Source: Tribonema minus (lineage: Eukaryota; Sar; Xanthophyceae; Tribonematales; Tribonemataceae). Taken from it: a stretch of DNA of 64,000 nt. The notes under the pieces were generated by a model. The model did not search any database. It was not told the DNA's origin and saw only the letters and a list, made by a program, of their open reading frames with translations. How positions within the stretch are numbered: the first letter of the stretch is position 1; each line of letters starts with the position of its first letter. The stretch covers positions 496,001 to 560,000 of the forward strand of contig JAFCMP010000490.1 of assembly GCA_017506865.1 (NCBI GenBank). The letters run 5' to 3'. The position numbers and the translations under genes are program-made. This document shows, one piece after another, positions 32,501-41,500 of this stretch.

Positions 32501-35500
32501 AGCGTCTTCAAGGTACCGGGGTATCGGGCGGACACAGTCATTGACCCAGGGTGTCTGCACTTTAGCAGTGCATACCGTAACAAGGGAATAGTGCTAGACA
32601 CAAGTGTGCGCGCGCCCACAGCGAGCTCGTACCTGACAGGCAAAACAAATGCCTCGAACACGGACGGCTATGCTGCTGGGGTGGGGGAGGACGCGAAGGT
32701 CAAGCACCACACCGGCACCTTGACGTCATCTTGGGCTTTTGTGCCATTCGTGCAGGAGTCGTACGGACGGCTGGGCAAGCAGACAAGCCTTTTTGTTAAG
32801 GAGTTGGCAATGCACTCAGCACTGTGCTCAGGGGGGGGGAAGGCAGATGTGTTACGCAAGGCCGGGTTAGCTAAGCGTCAGATCCTCATTGAGCTGAGCA
32901 TATCGCTGGCGCGGGAGTTGGCGGAGCGCGTCATGGCATACACACGTGGAGCGCGAATGCTGGGCTGTGTTGCGGCGCCGGTATCCAAACTCCTAGGGCA
33001 CAGCGCAGACTAGGCTGCTGCGTTGACGCAAGCTTTTCGATTGCATAGGCAACCCGGCCTCCCTTGGGCCTTTATAAATACAAGTCCATACGTACACTGC
33101 GTCAAACCACACGCATAATTACATTCACTTTGACATGCTGAGCATTAAAAAAACGGTGGTTGAATATTGTGGGAGTTGAACCCACTACTGTCGACTAACA
33201 AGAGTTCCTTGCATCAGCACCCTATGTGTATCAACATGTATGCAGGGCACGCTGAGGCTACTTGTGAGGTGGGAAGTCAACCATAACAGTAATGCAACAT
33301 GCATGGCAGTACTCACAATGTAGATCTGGATGCTGCCGTCCTCGCTCCTGGCAAAGACCAGCGACGCCTTGTTGCCAAAGTACGACAGCCCACGCTCCGG
33401 CACGTCTGCTGAAGCGCGCATGTTGAGGTAGAGGCTCAGGGCTGCGACATCGTACCCGTTGAACCCCTCCTCGATCAGGTCCCCCGCCAGCTGCTTGCCG
33501 ATGTCCGTTATAAGGTGGTCCCCCTGCCGCGCGCGCACCTGCACTCTGCGTCCCTTGGGCTTGTTTTGCTGAAGAAGCGGCAGGCAAACCGCCATGAGCT
33601 CGCCCAAGGAGGAGTTCCGCCGTGCTAGGTGGGTCAGGATGGCGTCGCGGAACGGGAACCATACGCCTTGCTCCAACGTCGCCCACATTGTTGCATAGAG
33701 CTCCGTTGAGTTTCCTGTAAGGGCAACCTCCCGTCCTGCTCCTTCTTGGCGTTCATCTGCGACTCTGCCGACTCCTGCGCCTGTAGTTCCGGACCTGGTT
33801 GCTGAACCGCTCGTGCAGTGCTTCTTGAGCTTCGCCAGGTACGTTCGGACATCATCGGTGAGAACATGAAAGGAGGTAGCTCCCATAGCGTGGGTCGCTT
33901 TACTGTTGAGGCCGTTGAGCGACGTCATCGACCGATTGCCAGCTATGCTTGCATCATCACCGGTGCCGACGTTGTTGGCATCGCACCCAGTGTCGGTGCA
34001 TTTGACGAGGTGCTCGACACGGCTCACGGGGCAGCAGTTGATACCCTCGCCGCTCAGCAGACGGAGTAGAGCTTGAGGAAGCTCTTTCCTAACCTGGTTG
34101 CAGCGCATGGATCGCAGAGCATGATATCAGATGTGAAGGTGGCAAACTGTTGTGTGGATGATGGAACATGCAGAAGAAAAGTGAGACTACCTTTGTCATT
34201 TATGAAGCTAATGTCTGAGTAGCTGCAAACATTGTAGAAGGGCAGACAGTCATGAATTGAGGTGTATTGGAAGTCTCCTGCTGCCAGCTTGAGAACATGT
34301 TAGACCTGAGGATCGCCTGATGAGCACAATTCACATGAACATGACTTGCACACTGTGCGAGCGGCATGTGTTGAAGGTGAGAGACCGGAGAGTATCATGA
34401 TCCTACGAAACGCATTGCATCATGATGATGGTTGCCATACTAGTGTATGCCAAGTCGCTAATAAGTAGTAACACTGCAAAGGTCTCTCTAAGACGCACAC
34501 ATGCTTAGCATCAAACGCATATGTCAATAGGGACTTTGGCGACTGCAACGTATGTATGACGGTAAACCTACACAGCTGCCCATAGAGACAAATGTGGTGT
34601 TGCAGCAGAGCAACCATAGAATTGCATGATCAGATGACGTGGCTCAGTCATTGCAAGTGCGTAGAATGGTGTCATTGAGCAGATAATACATCAAGCTTGT
34701 CGCTGCTGATTCTGTATACCAACTCAGAATCTCAAGCTTCGCTACCAAATGCAAGGGACGCTTAAGGTTTAGCATGCCGTAAGACAGGCATTCTGTGCAA
34801 ATGTGAAGTAACATATTGCTTTTTGATTGCTTGCACATTGTGAATGCAGGCTACGATAGGACAAGATGATTCAAGTCGTACCTCATCTGGAGGTTGGGGA
34901 AATGGAGTCGCCGTCGAGCTCTCATCCGGGCAGACTAGCTCCGGCGCGACGCGTCGCTTGACCAGTGCCATCTCAGTGGTTGACATCGGTATAAACATCG
35001 ATGATGAAGTTGGAATGCGGTTGAGGCTCGACACCACCAGCAGGAGCTTGATGACATCGTCGACGGCGTTGTTGTTTTTGCTGTTGAGAGTCCACTCTGG
35101 GTGAGCCATGAGGTCGTAGGTGTTGAACTGCGCCATTGTGAGCTTGGGCCAGTCGTAGTTGACGTAGAGCTCCGTGGCGCTCTCTGCTCCAAAGCGATGG
35201 CCGATCTGCTGGCGCAGTAGGTCGCCGCATTTGAGGCTGCTGATGACGGCCAGAGCCTTCCCGCCACATCTCTGTGTAGGCGCAGCACTACCCTCGGCAA
35301 TGGGCAGGTCGGTGAAGCAGGATTCTTGTGTGTTGGTGTGCTCCGAGCGGAACTTCTGGTCTGGGTCATGTCTGTGCCTGCGATCATACATGCGCAAACA
35401 CAAGCATCTTGAGTGCACAGCCCATGCGTCACAAAGGCAGAAACTGAGGAGAGTAGAAACTTAACGAAATTCTAATGTTTGACGTACATTACACATGCAC

Positions 35501-38500
35501 ACTGTGATGTACACACACGACCCAAATGCGATCTACACGAAAGTGTTCAACATGATGAAAACGACCAACACGTTGTGGCAACAAAGACAGCGCAAAATCA
35601 CCACGGCATCCGTATTTGCTGCACCGCCTTTTGAAATGAAAATCAAAATGAGGATCTGCAACCTGCAGTGCGTTGTGGACGATTGATATATTTTGTTCAC
35701 TGATGATCAAAGCCTGACATTCATGCAAGATGGTGGTCCTTATGATGTTGGCAACAGGGTCATACCCGCCGCTGCTGAGAACGATTACTTGCCCGAAGTT
35801 GACCTGTATGGTGCTGTAGGTGACATGCTTGAAAAAACCTACCTTGGTGTTATTGAGGTGGGGAATGAAAGAGTGTGGCCCATTGAGGGCATACTACTCG
35901 GTCCTAACAGTAGGCCAATGGTGAGTCTTGGTGTGAGGTGTGCTTCACAGACAAATGCTATCAACGTCTTTTTTATTGTCGATACTGGTGCTGCCACTAC
36001 GCACCTCAGCAAACATGCACTTGAAGCAGTTTTGGGAAATGGCAACCCTGTGCCAAACTCAGCAGCTCTCTGCATCAATGGCAACATCTTGCCTGTGCGT
36101 CTATCTGACTCTACAGGATATAACGCAGACCTTTGCGTTCTCGGGGCAGACTTCTTCAGGAAGGCACATGTCACGTTGAAAGTCAACTATGTACAACAGA
36201 CAGTGACACTGCGCACTGCCTAAACTAGTGAGCCTCATGCTGCAACTGGGTCAACTGTATCCGCATGCGTTGGTACTGAAGTTACTAGTACAGCACGTGC
36301 TGTGTGGCAGAGACCACTACATTAAAACATTACTTACTTACTGGTCGTAAACAATCTATGGACAACATCAAATTTACCATACTGCTAGGCACCCTCGACA
36401 GTGCAAGTCACCTGACCAAACTGCGGGGGACCAATCTAGTGTTGTCGCGCATCTTTGATGAACTTGACGCCGCCTGGCATGACGAGCACATACTGACAGT
36501 AAAACCGGGATTCATTGACATGTCAACCTTCACACGACGAAGTGTGAACAGCATGTATAATCGGCAACGCTCATTCTTTGCACAGAGCTTCACCTTCCCT
36601 GCACCTACCGGTCTGTCTATAAACATGATGCCGTTGACGTGCAAATTCGGCAGGATTAGAGACCTCCCTGTTGAGTGCATGCAATATATGCGCATTATTG
36701 ACAAGTGCATCCAGTCAGAAAGGTCTGTAAGCCAATGCAACCAAGTTGTCTACCTGACAATCTTGGAGGGCTCAGTCCTGGTGGGAGACACACAGCGCAG
36801 GCCCGGTGTTCACGTCGAACGCCCCACTTATGAAGTAGAGGGTAAACTGGCTGATAATCTCCCGCTACATGGTGAGCACAATGACCTATTACCACAATTT
36901 GGAGGTGGTTATTGGGAAGAGGGCGAGCCAGTTGATGGTATCTACATGGCGAATTCTGTACCAAACTCATGCAGAATTTGGCCATGCACAATCAAAGATC
37001 CTGAAGAGGTCACGGATTCTCATGGTGGTCTAAGCGGCGCTATGTGCCAGCGCCTACCCCAGGCACAAATGCTGAGTGCGAACACTATGTATTGGTTCAC
37101 CGACGTCACTCCACATGAGTCTCTACCGCTGTAAGCTACTACATGAGAACCTGCTGCAACATATGTTTACCGTCAATTCTTCAGACTTGTGATCGGAAAG
37201 ATCTCGATATGGTATGCAAAACATAATTCAGCAAACCCATGCGGCACGCTGCCCGACGCAATCATTTCACATGCAGACAAGTTCATGTGAAGAATTGGGC
37301 TGCACAAGTTTGGAAAGTCCTAGAGTACTACTACTATTATATTGTGTACACGGTTATGCGATGTCTCGCGCGTGATTACACCATGTCGAACTCGCGTCCG
37401 CAAGTGCTACATCGTGGGGGCACATATGCTGGAGTCGTGCAAAAGCAGCACACCCCCGTGGCGTAATCGTCGGCATTGTGGCATTCAGTCACGCAGTCAA
37501 ATGACGGTATGAATGCGCTGTCATTCCATCGCAACTTTGCGCCACAGATATAACAATACGTACCCATCTTGTACTTTAGCCATTATATAAAATAATGGTA
37601 ATCGTTAATCATGCTTCATTGCCTCACCTATGCATCACCATGATGGAGTTGAACCAGCAGACCACGATGACGCGCAGCAGATACATCCAGGCGTCAGCCT
37701 CCGCCGAGACGCCCTGACCCGGCAGCGCGTTGCGTGTGATGTATGTGAGTCCCCACAGCCGCACAGTCCCTCCGTATTCGTCAGCCGCCTTGCCGCCGAA
37801 GCTGTGGTCGTTCTCGTCAACGGCAATGCGGCTGTGGCTGTTGCGGCTGGCACCCTGGTTACTGTGGTCCGCAGATGCAGCGCCGCGGCCTTGGGCTGAG
37901 CTGCTGCTGCTGCTGGCGCTGGCGCTGCTGGTGCTGCTAGCACTGGCGCTGGCACTTGCGCTTGCGCTGCTGGTGCCGGTGCTGCTAGCGCTGGCGCCGC
38001 TTGCGCTGCTGGTGCCGGTGCTGCTGGCGCTGGCGCCGCTTGCGCTGCTGGTGCTGCTAGCGTTGCCGCTTGCGCTGCTGGTGCTGCTGGTGCTGGTGCT
38101 GCTAGTGCTGCTGGTGCTGCTAGCGCTGCTGGTGCTGCTAGTGCTGCTGCTTGCGTTGTCCCTGCTAGCCACACTACCCACGCCGGCCGCCCCAGCATCA
38201 CCTCCCCCACTACTGGCACTACCCGCACTAGCCGCACTGACTGTGGTGGCTGAATTTTTCACCTCCTCTGCCCCAGTGCTGGGCCTGGCAGCACTGATAG
38301 GGACGAGGATGACCGGCACACGCTTGAACAGTAGCCACATGCCGTGCTTGGGCTGGCTGGGTTCCTCCGATCGAAACAGACTGCGGACGAGGGCGACGTT
38401 GTGCTTGTGGTCACCGGTGGAGTGGAGTGTTAAGGTGGCCATGTAAGGTGCGTCAGCGGTAGCCCTAGTCGTACGTCCACGGGGCTCTGCCGGCTCCGGC

Positions 38501-41500
38501 GCCTGCTCCCGAACGCTGCTGAGGTCCGCATGGACCCACTCCCCAGCGATGTTGAATTAGCGGACAACTTTTCCGTCGAGCTTCTGGCTGTTGTATGACT
38601 CGATGCTGACGATTGAGCTGAGGTTGTCCGGAGGGGGGATCGGCACAGATGGAGTTGACGGGGCACGGGCAGGCGCAGATGCCACTGCAGCAGCAGTGGG
38701 TGGCGCGACGCGGGCTGAAGAAGCGGGCGCTCTGCGTGCAGCTGAAGGTCGGGTCGCCGGGACAGGTACGCGGCTCGAACGCATGTTGTATGCCACACGG
38801 AAGTACATGCCGGTGGTGCCGACGACTTCGCCGCCGTCGCGGAGGCGTGTGCCGATCTGGATGCCGTCGCCTGCGGGATCCATGCAGCGATATGCATTCA
38901 TGATCCACACCAGGGCTTTGCCTCGAGGGCCGCTGTGGCACCATAGCTCCCTCCCGTCAGGAAGGTCCATGAACTTTCTGCGGTGCGTGTTGGTCCTCTC
39001 AAATCTTAGCTGCACATGACGCAAGTAAGGCACATGTGTTAGTTAAACATCCTGATGCCATTTGCGGTGCTGAGGTAGTAGCTTAAGAAGTAGAATACAT
39101 GAGTCACCAGCACACTCCGGTGACAAGAAGCATACTCTGAGCCTCCTCAGCGCATCTGTCCCAAGAAGTATGCCGCATATAGGTTAGCCTGTACTTTGTA
39201 CCAGTCAAATTTCGTGTATCGTGGCTGAGGCTGGCCTACAGCTATCATAATAACATTGTATCCTTAGTACTACCTCGTATGATCATAGATCAAGCGGTGT
39301 ATGGCGCAATCTCAAAACCACACGCGCTGCGTGTCATGGCGACACTTATCAACTGGTCCCTGCTGGTTTTCTACCTGCAAAGGTCAGGCTCATCCCTCAA
39401 AACTGCATCAATTGTCACCGTGTACACAGTCATTACCCTGGTTTTATGGTGGTCAATGTCGGCAGCTGTAGGCATATCTGTCATATGGTGCGCATTGTAC
39501 GCCACGCTTCCCTCATACACCAAAGCTGACCACGTCATATTCTGGGCGCCCAATCTTGCAGTGCTGCTAGTGCCTGCCCTGACGCAAGAGTGGGGACCTC
39601 AGTTCTACTTATTAGCCAATGTTGCGCATGCAGCAGGTGCAGCCAGTGCGTTTCTTCTTTTCAATAGCTTCACTTGAGTCTGCTGCGCCTGTTTTGGGAT
39701 ACAAAAACTTTTGGCTCTGCAACAATAGAATCAATGGCCCCAAGTGCCATTTTCAATCAGCTCTTACCTGTGTTTCGATGATCTTCTCGAAACTCGCGGA
39801 ACGTCAGGTTGACGGGACGCGTCTTCGTGCGCATCTCGTTCACCTTGACGCCATTTGCAGCCGCAATAGATATGTTCTTGAGTGCGCTTTGCACGTTGCC
39901 GATGAAGCTGGTCTTGTTTGCCAGCCGAGGCGTGCCGGGAAGCGCCTTCAAACCCCAAATGTCAATGCACTTGTTGGATGACACATTAGCCTGGGATTGG
40001 GGAGCAAGGACGATTATTGGTGTCAGTGTTGGTGCATAAATTACACAAATTGCAGGTGCAAGCATCAGCCACTTCTGTTCAAGCCGCCAAGCTTCAACCT
40101 GACGTAATAAGACCAAGCATCACTAGCAGTGACGTACAGCTTCAGGTCAGTCTGGCATTCGATTTAGACGGCTTCTTGGATACCTTCACTGCCGTCATAG
40201 GAGTGCTTTTGCAGCCAGCGTTCGAGCGGATGCTTGTGCGCTTTGGGTTTAAGATTTATTGTCCGGACATGAGGCAAGTCATGTTAGATGGCGCAGATCA
40301 GCTGTATGGCCAGGGCGTTCTTGTTGACTCACCATGGCACAACACTGGCCTGCTCGAAGTTGCTGAGCAACTCAAGATCAGCAACATGAAACAGCAACAA
40401 GCGCTCGCTGCCAGCGAGAGGAGGTTGAAGGAGGTGGAGAAACGCAAAGACCCGACAGAGCAGCTGAGGCAGATGAAAAGTGACGACATCTTAGTTGAGG
40501 AGTGTGTCAGTGACGCGGTAGCGCAGCAGCTTCATGACCCCACTATAGTAATTTTCTCTCGGTATGTCTATGAAGGGAAGGGAGGGGACCTGGACGGCCT
40601 CGTGTGCGGGATGTACAAAGGAAAACCGACCGTCGTACTAGTTGAGGCAATGCACAACATGGACACGCATTGGCGCAAAGCTCAAGATGAGCTATGTTGT
40701 TCCGTACAGTACTGGGAAGAGCTACGAGCGTTGGACCTTGACACTGCTGACAAGTCGCTGCTGCTAGACTACACAGCCCTGAGGATCGATGAGTGCAAGG
40801 GTCACAATGTGATGCTCGCCTTTGGCAGTTTAGAGTTTTCTGATTCCACTGCAGAGGAGTGGTTCAACGGCATGATGCTTCCATGGTTTCATGTGGTAGC
40901 CAACTCTGCTGGCAAGTTTGTTGCGTCTGAAGTGTCACCCTAAGGTCAACACACCAACATTTTAAGCACAAGATCCACTGCGTTAAAGTTCAACATATGC
41001 AAGAAACGGTATGCTGCGGCTGCGCACTGACCTGTGCACTGGCTCTCCTGCGCTTGGACGACGCGGCAGTCGCTATGCCGGCCACAGCTCCTGTGGCAGC
41101 AGCACTGGCGACCTGCGCTGCATCGGCCGCGTCACCCGGTGATAATGACCAGCTTCCGTCCGACGACCAACCCCCCTCCGAATCCGAGTTTGCCACCACA
41201 CCTGTGACGAGCAGTGCCATACACAGGAGGCGGCAGGTGCTGCTTCTCTTGGTGCTGGTGATGACGTCGCCTCCGCTGTAGCAGCGCAGCCAGCCGAGCA
41301 CGAAGCCGGCGAGGGCCGCACACGGTTGTGCCATGGCCACAGGGGCGCTGAGGTATGATGTTACCATTGCCGTAGCCGTCAGCAGTGTGCTCTGCATCAT
41401 TGCCACAAGCCACCGGCGCACGCAAAAGCAGCCTTCCTCCACCTGTGTCAGTGGGTGCGGGTGGAGAAGTTGATGCAAATGTGAGTGCACGCTCAAGGGC

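Noticed and set aside
33166..33250. tRNA-like T-arm (GTGGGTTCAACTCCCAC) on the minus strand
   Set aside because: The T-arm and part of an acceptor stem are present, but no proper D-arm or anticodon arm can be drawn; probably a tRNA remnant or chance.
37635..38446. Plus-strand Leu-rich and minus-strand Ala-rich frames around the Ser repeat
   Set aside because: Alternate readings of the GCTGGTGCTGCTAGC-type repeat; only the Ser-rich frame connects to splice sites and coding flanks.
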